Assembly: GCF_023264855.1 (NCBI RefSeq)
Contig: NZ_JAHFUW010000009.1
Span: 1-64,000 of the forward strand
Direction of reading: 5' to 3'
Length of the DNA stretch: 64,000 nt
DNA from: Herbiconiux sp.
Lineage (GTDB): Bacteria > Actinomycetota > Actinomycetes > Actinomycetales > Microbacteriaceae
Shown: piece by piece, positions 38,438 to 46,486 of the stretch
How the letters are laid out: each line of letters begins with the position of its first letter
Position numbering within the stretch: the stretch's first letter is position 1
Notes under the pieces: model-generated
Database searches by the model: none
What the model was told of the DNA's origin: nothing
What the model saw: the letters and a program-made list of their open reading frames with translations, nothing else
Made by a program: the position numbers and the translations under genes

Positions 38438-40228
38438 TCAGCGGTCGAGGCGCACCTCGAGGATGCTCGGCCCGGCCGGAGGCGAGGCCAGCGCCGAGTC
38501 GAGGTCGCCGCGGGTGGCGATCGCCCGGTGCGGCCAACCGTAGGCGGCGGACAGCGCCGCGATGTCCGCCTGCTGCGGCGTGAACATGACCCGGTCGAAC
38601 TGCGCCGGTGCCGCAGTGCCCGCCACTTCGAGCCCGTCGAAGATCGTGCCGCCGCCGTCGTTGCCGACGATCAGCTGGATGCGGGGCCGCGTCTCGCCGG
38701 GCGCAAGCAGCAGAGCGCCGACGTCGTGCAGCAGGGTGAGATCGCCGAGCAGCACGCGGGTCGTGCCCGCCGTGCCGCGCCGCGAGGCGCCCGCAGCACC
38801 GGCACCGGCACCGGCACCGGCACCGGCCGACCCGGCATCCCGGAACTCCGACTGACTGGCCAGCGCCACGCCGAGCGCGGTCGACACCGTTCCGTCGATG
38901 CCTGCGAGCCCGCGGTTCGAGTGCACCGGGATCTTCTTTCCGCCCGCTGCCGAATCGAGCTCGCGGATCAGCCGCGACGCCCCGAGCACCAGCCGGTCGT
39001 GCGGCCAGGTCGCGCGCCACACCGCGAGCGCGAGCGCACGCCGGGTCACCGGTGCGCGCAGCGCCGTGAGCTCGGCCTTGGCGAACGCGCGCGCGGCCGC
39101 CACGTCGCCGGGACCGGCATCGGCTCCCCCGAGCAGCGGTGGCGCCACCTCGTCGGCCTGCGATTCCTGCTCGAGCAGCTCGCGCCCGGCGAACACCCAC
39201 TGCCCCGTCCAGGCGCGCGCCGCACGGTCGCTGCGATCGTCGGGATCGGCCGTCGCCTCGTCGACCAGCACGGCATCCGGATGCGGCACGAACGGTTCGC
39301 CGGCCCCACGAACCACCACGACCTCCACGTCGTCCCGCCCGAGCAGCGCCGGCACCTGACGGCTGAGCGTGGGATGCCCGAACACCACGGCGCGCTCGAC
39401 GCGCCCGCCGAACTCGGGGTGGTCGAGCAGGGTGCGGTAGCCCGACACCAGGCAGGGGCCGAAGCGCGCCCCGCTGGAGACCTCGGCGATCAGCGGCCAG
39501 CCCGCCGCCAGAGCGAAGGCGTTGGCCCGCTCGCCCGCGTCGGCACCCGCGATCACGACGGTGCGCGGACCGGCGGCGAGGTGCACCGAGCGCCGCCCCA
39601 CGGTGCCTCCCGCAGAATCGACCGGCTCGTCGAAGGGGCGTGAGCCGGACGAGTCGACGGATGCCGGCTCCTCCGGTTCCACGTCGCCCGAGAGCGGTTC
39701 CACGAACTGCAGATTGAGGTGCACAGGCCCGGAGGCGAGCCCGTCGGTCGCCGCGCCGAACGCCTGCGCCGCCAGTGCGCGCGCATCCGGGATCTCGTCG
39801 GGCAAAGGAGGAGGCACGTCGAGCTCGAGTCGCACGAAGCGGCCGAACAGCCCGGGCTGCCAGGTCGTCTGGTTCGAGCCCGTACCCCGCAGCCGCGCCG
39901 GCCGATCCGCCGTCAGCACGATCAGCGGCACCCCCGAGTGGCTCGCCTCCACCACACCGGGCAAGAGGTTGGCGGCGGCGGTGCCCGAGGTGGTGACCAC
40001 CAGCGCCGGCCGTCCGCTCTCGCGCGCGAGCCCCAGCGCCGTGAAGGCCGCGACCCGCTCGTCGATGCGCACGTGCAGGGCGATGCGGCCCTCGAGCTCG
40101 AGTTCGGCGAGCGCCAGCGCGAGTGCCTGCGAGCGCGAGCCGGGAGACACCACGGCGTGCTGCACCCCGAGCGCGGCGAACGCGCGCACGAGCCGGGTGG
40201 CGCTCGTGGCGGCCGGACTCGACGTCAC
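38438..40228 (-). CDS. menD: 2-succinyl-5-enolpyruvyl-6-hydroxy-3-cyclohexene-1-carboxylate synthase
   Basis: A 596-residue thiamine-diphosphate enzyme that joins isochorismate and 2-oxoglutarate in menaquinone synthesis. VSPGSRSQALALAL, the catalytic glutamate in RIDERVAAF, and VTTSGTAAANLLP are clear, and the C-terminal ThDP-binding domain has GNDGGGTIF. A Gly/Ala repeat near residue 470 is encoded by a 6-bp microsatellite. It overlaps the PLDc_N gene by ATGA. Confidence 0.93.
   Translation of the reverse strand: MTSSPAATSATRLVRAFAALGVQHAVVSPGSRSQALALALAELELEGRIALHVRIDERVAAFTALGLARESGRPALVVTTSGTAAANLLPGVVEASHSGVPLIVLTADRPARLRGTGSNQTTWQPGLFGRFVRLELDVPPPLPDEIPDARALAAQAFGAATDGLASGPVHLNLQFVEPLSGDVEPEEPASVDSSGSRPFDEPVDSAGGTVGRRSVHLAAGPRTVVIAGADAGERANAFALAAGWPLIAEVSSGARFGPCLVSGYRTLLDHPEFGGRVERAVVFGHPTLSRQVPALLGRDDVEVVVVRGAGEPFVPHPDAVLVDEATADPDDRSDRAARAWTGQWVFAGRELLEQESQADEVAPPLLGGADAGPGDVAAARAFAKAELTALRAPVTRRALALAVWRATWPHDRLVLGASRLIRELDSAAGGKKIPVHSNRGLAGIDGTVSTALGVALASQSEFRDAGSAGAGAGAGAGAAGASRRGTAGTTRVLLGDLTLLHDVGALLLAPGETRPRIQLIVGNDGGGTIFDGLEVAGTAAPAQFDRVMFTPQQADIAALSAAYGWPHRAIATRGDLDSALASPPAGPSILEVRLDR
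38795..38824 (-). repeat. GGCACC hexamer repeat in menD
   Basis: Four perfect 6-bp units (38801-38824) plus one degenerate unit encode alternating Gly-Ala in MenD. Copy-number change keeps the frame. Confidence 0.9.
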
Positions 40229-40572
40229 CGTTCGGTTCTGCCGTTGTCCTCGTCGTCCGTCTCGGCGAGACGCCGCTCCAGCTCACGGATCCGCTCGTCT
40301 TCGAGGGGATCGTGCACAGGGCGGATGGTGCCTAGGAAGTCGGGGTCGTCGTCGGGCCCCATCGCCCGTCGCGGCGGAGTCGTGATGCGCCGGCCGCGAC
40401 CGATCAGCAGCCACAGGATGCCACCGATGGGGGTGAACAGAATGATGATGAACACCCACGCCACTCGGGGCAGAGCCTTCACGCGCGACTTCGGCAGCAT
40501 GAGACAGTCGACGAGCGCGTACACGGTGAACGCCACCACCACGATGACGAGGGCAAGGAGTACGCGAGCCAT
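40225..40572 (-). CDS. PLD nuclease N-terminal domain membrane protein
   Basis: A 115-residue small membrane protein with two transmembrane helices (4-24 and 38-60) forming a PLDc_N domain (ALPRVAWVFIIILFTPIGGI in part), then a charged cytoplasmic tail. It lacks a phospholipase domain and its role is unknown. It is cotranscribed with menD by an ATGA overlap and is predicted to be leaderless from TACAGT at 40579-40584. Confidence 0.85.
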   Translation of the reverse strand: MARVLLALVIVVVAFTVYALVDCLMLPKSRVKALPRVAWVFIIILFTPIGGILWLLIGRGRRITTPPRRAMGPDDDPDFLGTIRPVHDPLEDERIRELERRLAETDDEDNGRTER

Positions 40573-40578
40573 GCAGTA

Positions 40579-40584
40579 ACTGTA
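40579..40584 (-). promoter_or_regulatory. -10 element of the PLDc_N-menD operon
   Basis: TACAGT six bases before the ATG; predicted leaderless mRNA. Confidence 0.5.
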
Positions 40585-40731
40585 CTCCCGGCATCCGTGA
40601 GCCGACTGCGCGTCGGCCGTGCGCTCACCGGGTGGTTCGACCCGTCCCGGGCGTGGGCTCGCGGGCCCCCGGACGGCCGGATGCGCGGGCGGATGGATGC
40701 GGCTTCGAGCGCACGGTCAGGATGCCCGGCC

Positions 40732-40737
40732 TAGACT
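40732..40737 (+). promoter_or_regulatory. -10 element of the DUF4229 gene
   Basis: TAGACT seven bases before the GTG at 40745; predicted leaderless mRNA. Confidence 0.5.
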
Positions 40738-40744
40738 CGAAGCC

Positions 40745-41065
40745 GTGAAACCTGGACGAACGTGGCTCGTGTACACCCTCATCCGCGTCGGCATCTTCGC
40801 CGCGGTGCTCGGGGTGTTGCTGCTGCTGCAGATCCCGGGCTGGATCGCCGCGATCGTGGCCGCCGTCATCGCGCTGTGCATCTCGATCATCGCGCTGCGG
40901 AAGCCCCGCGACGACGCCTCCCGCACGCTTCACGAGGCTCGGCTGAACCGCGGCCAGGCCCGCACCGAGCCGGCCACCAAGGTCTCGGAAGACGAAGACG
41001 TCGAAGACCAGGCCGTGGATTCGGCCGAAGCCGCCCCGTCCCGCCCCACCGACTCCGCTCAGTAG
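40745..41065 (+). CDS. DUF4229 small membrane protein
   Basis: A 106-residue protein with two closely spaced transmembrane helices (about 8-52), then the RKPRDDASR segment and an acidic tail, as in DUF4229 proteins. These are often found beside menaquinone genes in actinobacteria, and here it sits between menD and menA. The GTG at 40745 is supported by the -10 element. It overlaps the convergent menA end by seven bases. Function unknown. Confidence 0.82.
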   Translation: MKPGRTWLVYTLIRVGIFAAVLGVLLLLQIPGWIAAIVAAVIALCISIIALRKPRDDASRTLHEARLNRGQARTEPATKVSEDEDVEDQAVDSAEAAPSRPTDSAQ

Positions 41066-42030
41066 GCGAAAGCCAGCCCCAGCCCGATCCCGTACGCCAG
41101 GCCCACCAGGCTGGTGAGCTGAAGCGCGGTCACGAACTCGCGCGGCTTCGTGGCGGTCAGCATGATGATCGTCGCCGGCACCGCGGCCAGCAGGGTGAAG
41201 AACACCAGCGGCGCGAGCGGGTAGAGCAGCGCGAAGAACGCCAGCACCGCGTAGGCCACCAGCAACCAGAACACGTAGACCACGCGTGACGCGGTGCGGC
41301 CGATCAGCACTGCGAGGGTGCGCTTCTTCACCAGCTTGTCCTGCTCGATGTCGCGGATGTTGTTGGCCATCAGCACCGCGCAGGCGATGGCCCCCACGGC
41401 CACGCCGCCCGCCCAGCTCTCGGTGTTCACGTCGCCCGCGAGGATGAAGGTCGTGCCCGCGGTGGCCACCAGCCCGAAGAACACGAACACGAACAGCTCG
41501 CCGAGAGCGTAGTAGCCGTACGGATGCTTGCCGCCGGTATAGAACCAGCCCGCCGCGATCGCCGCCGCGCCCACGGCCAGCAGCCAGTAGTGCCCCGTGA
41601 TGATCGTGATCGCCAGACCCGCCGCGCCCGCGAGAGCGAAGAAGACGATGGCGGCCGCGAGAACACGCTTCGCCGGCACGAGACCCGAGCCGGTGAGACG
41701 CGGCGGCCCCACCCGCACGTCGTCGGTACCCCGCACCCCGTCGGAGTAGTCGTTGGAGTAGTTCACCGCGATCTGCAGGAACACCGCCACCAAGAAGCAG
41801 AGCACCATCAGCAGCTTGGAGATGTCGGTCATCACCATGGCGGCTCCGGTGCCGAGCGCGACGGGAGCGATCGACAGCGGGAGCGTGCGCAGGCGGGCCC
41901 CCGCGATCCAGGCACCGGCGGCTGTCTTCGGGCCGGCGGGACGGGCCGGTCGGCCGGAGGCGGCGCGGCCGCGGTCGTGCGCGCGGGCGGGGTGGCCGGA
42001 GCGGCGCTTCTTCGATTTCGTAGCTGACAT
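41059..42030 (-). CDS. menA: 1,4-dihydroxy-2-naphthoate polyprenyltransferase
   Basis: A 323-residue UbiA-family membrane enzyme with eight to nine helices. It attaches the prenyl tail to dihydroxynaphthoate in menaquinone synthesis. The Asp-rich motif NYSNDYSDGVRGTD and the second motif NNIRDIEQDKLVKKRT are both present. The N-terminal 40 residues are basic and low in complexity. A TAGAAT element eight bases upstream suggests a near-leaderless start. Confidence 0.92.
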   Translation of the reverse strand: MSATKSKKRRSGHPARAHDRGRAASGRPARPAGPKTAAGAWIAGARLRTLPLSIAPVALGTGAAMVMTDISKLLMVLCFLVAVFLQIAVNYSNDYSDGVRGTDDVRVGPPRLTGSGLVPAKRVLAAAIVFFALAGAAGLAITIITGHYWLLAVGAAAIAAGWFYTGGKHPYGYYALGELFVFVFFGLVATAGTTFILAGDVNTESWAGGVAVGAIACAVLMANNIRDIEQDKLVKKRTLAVLIGRTASRVVYVFWLLVAYAVLAFFALLYPLAPLVFFTLLAAVPATIIMLTATKPREFVTALQLTSLVGLAYGIGLGLAFAY

Positions 42031-42038
42031 CGGGGCTG

Positions 42039-42044
42039 ATTCTA
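42039..42044 (-). promoter_or_regulatory. -10 element of menA
   Basis: TAGAAT eight bases before the ATG, just past the menE stop. Confidence 0.4.
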
Positions 42045-42045
42045 G

Positions 42046-43239
42046 TCAGCTTCTGATCGGCGGGAGCTTGGAGTCGGCAGTGGGAACGACGAGCGAGCCG
42101 GCGATCGCACGGCGATCGGGTTTGCCCGACGACAGCCGCGGGAGTTCGGCCAGGCGCAGGATGCCGGCCGGCGCCGCCGGCCGCCCCGCAGCCTCGGCCA
42201 CGATCGTTCGCAGGTGGCGGAGTTCTGCGGCGTGCACCTCGGACGCCGTTCCCGCATCCGCCACGACCACCACGGCCACCTGCCCCCAGCGCTCGTCGTC
42301 GCGCCCCACGACCACGGCCTCCTCGTAGCCCGGCACGCCCTGCACGATCCGTTCCACCCGATCCAGCGACACCTTCACGCCGCCGGAGATGATCACGTTG
42401 TCGACGCGGCCGGTGACGCGCAGCACCCCGTCGATCACCGTTCCCGCATCCGCGGTGCGGTACCAGCGCACGCCGCCCTCGGTGCGGAACGACCTCAGGC
42501 TGAGTTCGTCGTCGTCGAGGTAGCCCTCGGCCAGGCTCGGCCCGGAGAGCTCGATCTCGCCATCGGTGATCCGCGCGACCGTGCGCCCGATCGGCCGCCC
42601 GTCGTAGACGCAGCCCCCGGCCGTCTCACTGGCACCATAGGTGCGCACCACGGTGTAGCCGAGCGCCGTGGCTCGCTCGTGCAGCGGGTCGGGCAGGGCC
42701 TGCCCCCCGACCAGCAGCTTGTCGAACCGGGCCACGGCCCGGCGGATGCCGGCATCCTGCTCCCCGGCCTCGACCAGCCGGGCGAGCTGGGCCGGCACCA
42801 GCGAGCTGAAGCGAAGGGGCGCCTCGAGGCGCCCGGCGAGGGCGGCGAACAGCTCGGGCGTGAAGTGCCCGAGCGGCTGGATGACGGGCTCGGTTCCGGC
42901 CGCGATGGACCGCACCAGCACCTGCACCCCCGCGATGTAGTGCGTGGGCAGAGCCAGCAGCCACTGGCCGGGCCCGCCGAGCACCCCCTCGGAGGCCGCC
43001 GCCGACGCCAGCAGCGCGTCGGCGCTGAGGGCGACACGCTTCGCCGCACCGGACGACCCCGAGGTCTCGATCACGAGCGACACGGCCGTCGGCACCTCGT
43101 GGGGGAGCTCGGCGCCGAAGAGGTCGTCGGCCTGAGGGTCACGCGGCAGCACCGCCGGCCCCTCATGCGCGAGCGCTCGGCGCAGCGCCACCGCCACCGC
43201 CCGCGGATCACCGCCGTCGACGACCTCGAGCGGATGCAT
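42046..43239 (-). CDS. menE: o-succinylbenzoate-CoA ligase
   Basis: A 397-residue acyl-adenylate-forming enzyme that activates o-succinylbenzoate. The P-loop is ETSGSSGAAKRV, followed by RTYGASETAGG, the hinge region WYRTADAG and the C-terminal lysine in LSSGKPDRRA. The ATG at 43239 overlaps the stop of a 14-codon mini-ORF as TGATG; its own ribosome-binding site is weak, so coupling probably drives translation. Confidence 0.9.
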   Translation of the reverse strand: MHPLEVVDGGDPRAVAVALRRALAHEGPAVLPRDPQADDLFGAELPHEVPTAVSLVIETSGSSGAAKRVALSADALLASAAASEGVLGGPGQWLLALPTHYIAGVQVLVRSIAAGTEPVIQPLGHFTPELFAALAGRLEAPLRFSSLVPAQLARLVEAGEQDAGIRRAVARFDKLLVGGQALPDPLHERATALGYTVVRTYGASETAGGCVYDGRPIGRTVARITDGEIELSGPSLAEGYLDDDELSLRSFRTEGGVRWYRTADAGTVIDGVLRVTGRVDNVIISGGVKVSLDRVERIVQGVPGYEEAVVVGRDDERWGQVAVVVVADAGTASEVHAAELRHLRTIVAEAAGRPAAPAGILRLAELPRLSSGKPDRRAIAGSLVVPTADSKLPPIRS

Positions 43240-43287
43240 CAGACGCCTACGAACGGAGGGATCGGACCCTCGAGCGGGCGCATCAGA
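43223..43287. repeat. Short direct repeat around the menE start and menB stop
   Basis: A 19-bp sequence at the menE start (43225-43243) recurs 44 bp upstream at the menB stop (43269-43287) with two changes. Both copies contain TGATG. Confidence 0.75.
43239..43283 (-). CDS. 14-codon mini-ORF linking menB and menE
   Basis: ATG at 43283 overlaps the menB stop (TGATG) and the frame reads MRPLEGPIPPFVGV, ending at a TGA that overlaps the menE ATG (TGATG). Its first codons copy the menE start (MHPLEV). It looks like a translational-coupling relay made by a small duplication. Whether a peptide is made is unknown. Confidence 0.45.
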   Translation of the reverse strand: MRPLEGPIPPFVGV

Positions 43288-44200
43288 AGTGGTACGGGAA
43301 CGCGGACCAGTCCGGATCCCGCTTCTCCAGGAAGGAATCGCGACCCTCGACCGCCTCGTCGCTGGCGTAGGCCAGACGGGTGGCCTCACCGGCGAAGACC
43401 TGCTGGCCCACCAGCCCGTCGTCGACGGCGTTGAAGGCGTACTTCAGCATCCGGATGGCGGTCGGCGACTTGCCCAGGATGACGCGCGCCCAGCGCAACG
43501 CCTCGGTCTCGAGCTCGGCGTGCGGCACGACGGCGTTGACGGCACCCATCTCGTAGGCGCGCCGGGCGCTGTACTCCTCGGCGAGGAAGAACACCTCGCG
43601 CGCGAACTTCTGCCCGATCTGCCGAGCGAAGTATGCGCTGCCGTAGCCGGCGTCGAAGGACCCGACGTCGGCATCCGTCTGCTTGAACCTGCCGTGCTCT
43701 TCGCTGGCGAGGGTGAGGTCGCAGACCACGTGCAGGGAGTGGCCGCCGCCGGCCGCCCAGCCGGGAACCACCGCGATGACCACCTTGGGCATGAAGCGGA
43801 TGAGCCGCTGCACCTCGAGGATGTGCAGCCGCCCCGAGCGCGCCGTGTCGATACCCGCCGCCGTCTCCTCTTCGGAGTACTTGTAGCCGTCACGGCCCCG
43901 GATGCGCTGGTCTCCCCCGCTGCAGAACGCCCAGCCGCCGTCGCGCGGGCTCGGCCCGTTGCCGGTGATGAGCACCACGCCCACCCGCGGGTTCTGCCGG
44001 GCGTCGTCGAGCGCCGCGTAGAGCTCGTCGACCGTCTTGGGCCGGAACGCGTTGCGCACCTCCGGCCGGTCGAACGCGATGCGCGCCACGCGCCCCTCGA
44101 TGTCGAGGTGGTACGTGATGTCGGTGAAGCCCTCGGAGCCGGGGGCGACGACCCACTCATCGGGGTCGAAGATGTCGCTGACGGTGGTGCGTTCGCTCAT
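43283..44200 (-). CDS. menB: 1,4-dihydroxy-2-naphthoyl-CoA synthase
   Basis: A 305-residue crotonase-fold enzyme that closes the naphthoate ring. FCSGGDQRIRGRDGYKY, GWAAGGGHSLHVVCDL and GSFDAGYG are the family signatures. The ATG at 44200 lies seven bases after a TAGGCT -10, so the mRNA is predicted to be leaderless; a longer upstream frame is rejected. It leads the menB-(mini-ORF)-menE run, with menA just behind it. Confidence 0.93.
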   Translation of the reverse strand: MSERTTVSDIFDPDEWVVAPGSEGFTDITYHLDIEGRVARIAFDRPEVRNAFRPKTVDELYAALDDARQNPRVGVVLITGNGPSPRDGGWAFCSGGDQRIRGRDGYKYSEEETAAGIDTARSGRLHILEVQRLIRFMPKVVIAVVPGWAAGGGHSLHVVCDLTLASEEHGRFKQTDADVGSFDAGYGSAYFARQIGQKFAREVFFLAEEYSARRAYEMGAVNAVVPHAELETEALRWARVILGKSPTAIRMLKYAFNAVDDGLVGQQVFAGEATRLAYASDEAVEGRDSFLEKRDPDWSAFPYHF

Positions 44201-44207
44201 ACCCGAA

Positions 44208-44213
44208 AGCCTA
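44208..44213 (-). promoter_or_regulatory. -10 element of menB
   Basis: TAGGCT seven bases before the ATG; predicted leaderless mRNA. Confidence 0.5.
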
Positions 44214-44320
44214 CGCTCCGGCGCGCGCCCGCCCGCGGCGCGGCCGAAGCTGTGGACGGATCCCCGATCTCGGCAGCCTGTGCACAACGGGCTCGGGGCA
44301 ACTGATGGGAGACTGCGAGA

Positions 44321-45322
44321 GTGACCTCAGAGCTGCACGTGCCCGACCTCCCCGAACTGCTCGAGCGGATGCACGTGGTGGCGATCCCGCTGCACACGCG
44401 GTTCCGGGGGCAGAGCGTGCGCGAGCTCGCCGTGCTCGAGGGGCCGGAGGGGTGGACGGAGTTCTCGCCGTTCCTCGAGTACCCCGACGAGGAGGCCGCG
44501 AACTGGCTGCGAGCGGCGGTGGAGTTCGGCTGGAGCGCGACGCCGGCCGCGATCCGTCCCGAGATCATGGTCAACGCGACCCTGCCCGCCGTGCCCGCCG
44601 CCGAGGTGGCCCGGGTGCTAGCGCACTACGACGGCTGCCGCACCGTGAAGGTGAAGGTGGCCGAGCGCGGCCAGGTGCTCGACGACGACGTGGCCCGGGT
44701 GCGCGCCGCCCGCGCGGCGGTCGGGCCCGAGGGGCGCATCCGGATCGACGCCAACGGCGGCTGGAACGTCGACGAGGCCGAGCACGCCGTGCACCGGCTC
44801 GCCGAGTTCGACCTCGAGTACGTCGAGCAGCCGTGCGCGAGCGTGCCCGAGCTCGCCGAGCTGCGCGAGCGGATCGCGTATCTCGACATCCCGATCGCCG
44901 CGGACGAGAGCGTGCGCAAGGCGGAGGATCCGCTCGCCGTCGCCCGCGCCGGCGCCGCCGACCTCGTGATCGTGAAGGCCCAGCCGCTCGGCGGCGTGGC
45001 CCGGGCCCTCGAGATCGTGGCCTCCGCCGGGCTGCCTGCGGTGGTGTCATCAGCCTTGGAGAGCTCGGTGGGCATCGCGATGGGCGCGCACCTCGCCGCC
45101 GCCCTGCCCGAACTCGACTACGACTGCGGCCTGGCGACCGTCGACCTCTTCGAGGGCGACATCGTGCGCGAGAGCCTCGTTCCGCACGACGGCCGCATCC
45201 CGGTCACTCGCCCCGAGGTCGACCCCGCCCTGCTGGAACGGTACCGCGCGCCCGCCGCCCGCGAGCAGTGGTGGCGCGAACGCATCACCCGCTGCCACGC
45301 CCTCCTCGTGCCCCACACCTGA
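44321..45322 (+). CDS. menC: o-succinylbenzoate synthase
   Basis: A 333-residue enolase-superfamily enzyme that dehydrates the MenD product to o-succinylbenzoate. The catalytic lysines are in KVKVAE and VKAQPLGG; the metal ligands are in RIDANGGW, EYVEQP and AADESV. It starts with GTG and diverges from menB. With menD, menE, menB and menA it completes most of the classical menaquinone route; menF and menH are not in the window. Confidence 0.92.
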   Translation: MTSELHVPDLPELLERMHVVAIPLHTRFRGQSVRELAVLEGPEGWTEFSPFLEYPDEEAANWLRAAVEFGWSATPAAIRPEIMVNATLPAVPAAEVARVLAHYDGCRTVKVKVAERGQVLDDDVARVRAARAAVGPEGRIRIDANGGWNVDEAEHAVHRLAEFDLEYVEQPCASVPELAELRERIAYLDIPIAADESVRKAEDPLAVARAGAADLVIVKAQPLGGVARALEIVASAGLPAVVSSALESSVGIAMGAHLAAALPELDYDCGLATVDLFEGDIVRESLVPHDGRIPVTRPEVDPALLERYRAPAAREQWWRERITRCHALLVPHT

Positions 45323-45368
45323 GCGCCACGCCACGCCGCGCGCGCGCCAGACGCCCCCCCAACCACAC

Positions 45369-45425
45369 CGACCCGTCAGTTGGTGCCGTTATCGCGGCCC
45401 CAAAGCGGGACCGAGTGACGGGTCG
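45369..45425. terminator. Hairpin H4 between menC and ccsB
   Basis: Arms 45369-45388 and 45406-45425 pair at 17 of 20 positions, with one more G-U pair in the plus strand. It sits where menC and ccsB converge, so it probably ends both transcripts. A G-tract motif follows it. Confidence 0.55.
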
Positions 45426-45433
45426 ACGGGAGT

Positions 45434-45453
45434 GGGGTGGGGTGGGGTGGGGT
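45434..45453 (+). other. Perfect four-tract G-quadruplex motif
   Basis: Four GGGGT units in tandem lie on the plus strand, just before the ccsB stop. Single-T loops favour a very stable quadruplex. It could reinforce termination of menC or slow ccsB transcription. Confidence 0.7.
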
Positions 45454-45463
45454 GAGCGCAGGC

Positions 45464-46474
45464 TCAGAGGCCCGAGTACGCGTGCAGGCCCTTGAAGAAG
45501 ACGTTGACGACGCCGAAGTTGAACAGCACCGCGGCGAAGCCGACGATCGCGAGCCACGCCGACCGCGAACCGCGCCAGCCACGGGTGGCGCGAGCGTGGA
45601 TGTACCCGGCGTAGATGACCCAGATGATGAAGGTCCAGACCTCTTTGGTGTCCCAGCCCCAGTAGCGGCCCCAGGCGCGCTCGGCCCAGATGGCGCCGGC
45701 GATGAGCGTGAAGGTCCAGAACACGAAGCCGACGATGTTCACCCGGTAGGCCTGGCGCTCGAGCGTCTCGGCATCCGGCAGCGTCTTGAGGAACCGCAGG
45801 CGCAGCACGGTGGCCAGGCGCGAGACCGAGTCGCCCTTCGTCTGCAGCAGCTGGATGACCGACAGGGCACCGCCGAGCGCGAAGAACGCCGTGCCGAGGA
45901 TGGCCACGAGCACGTGGATGACGAGCCAGGCCGACTGCAGCGCCGGCGGCAGCGGCGCCACCGTGACGTAGTACTGGAGCGTGGAGATGCCGAGCAGGAT
46001 GAGCACCAGCCCGGTGACGAAGGTTCCGAGGAAGCGCATGTCTTGACGGATCAGCACCACCAGGAACACCGCCACGATCAGCAGCGTGCCCGTGATGGAG
46101 AACTCGTACATGTTGGCCCACGGCACTCGCGAGGCCGCGATGCCGCGCAGGATGACGCCGCCCAGCTGGATGACGAACCCGAGGATGGTGAACGAGACGC
46201 CCAGGCGCAGCGCGATCGACCGCTTGCCCGCGGAATCCACACCCGCCAGGGATACCAGCTCCGCGTCGTCGGCAGATGCGCCAGGTGCGCCCGACGATGC
46301 GCCCCCGCCCCCGGCCCCGACGGCTGCCGGCACCTTCGACTCGGCCGCTACGGCCCTCTTGACGGTGGACGAACGGCGCGCGAGATCGAGCGCGAACGCG
46401 ATGAACGCGAGCGCGTACACGGCCATGGCCGAGTAGATGAGGATGATCGAGATCTCGTCGAGGGTTTGTGTCAC
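45464..46474 (-). CDS. ccsB: Cytochrome c biogenesis protein CcsB/ResC (heme handling)
   Basis: A 336-residue membrane protein with about eight helices that works with ResB to deliver heme for cytochrome c assembly (system II). The heme-binding WWD-type motif is WGRYWGWDTKEVW, flanked by conserved histidines. A Gly/Ala/Ser-rich loop lies at 50-75. The GTG at 46474 is six bases after TAGGCT, which itself overlaps the resB stop, so it can also be transcribed alone. Confidence 0.9.
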   Translation of the reverse strand: MTQTLDEISIILIYSAMAVYALAFIAFALDLARRSSTVKRAVAAESKVPAAVGAGGGGASSGAPGASADDAELVSLAGVDSAGKRSIALRLGVSFTILGFVIQLGGVILRGIAASRVPWANMYEFSITGTLLIVAVFLVVLIRQDMRFLGTFVTGLVLILLGISTLQYYVTVAPLPPALQSAWLVIHVLVAILGTAFFALGGALSVIQLLQTKGDSVSRLATVLRLRFLKTLPDAETLERQAYRVNIVGFVFWTFTLIAGAIWAERAWGRYWGWDTKEVWTFIIWVIYAGYIHARATRGWRGSRSAWLAIVGFAAVLFNFGVVNVFFKGLHAYSGL

Positions 46475-46480
46475 AGCTAG

Positions 46481-46486
46481 AGCCTA
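46481..46486 (-). promoter_or_regulatory. -10 element of ccsB, overlapping the resB stop
   Basis: TAGGCT begins with the TAG stop codon of resB and ends six bases before the ccsB GTG. Predicted leaderless internal promoter. Confidence 0.45.

Noticed and set aside
31464-44270. TGTGGAC-like DnaA boxes at about 31464, 38358 and 44250 as an origin
   Set aside because: They are isolated single sites kilobases apart, with no dnaA or dnaN and no AT-rich unwinding region.
45434-45453. GGGGT repeats as a linear replicon telomere
   Set aside because: They are internal, between ordinary genes, with only four units.
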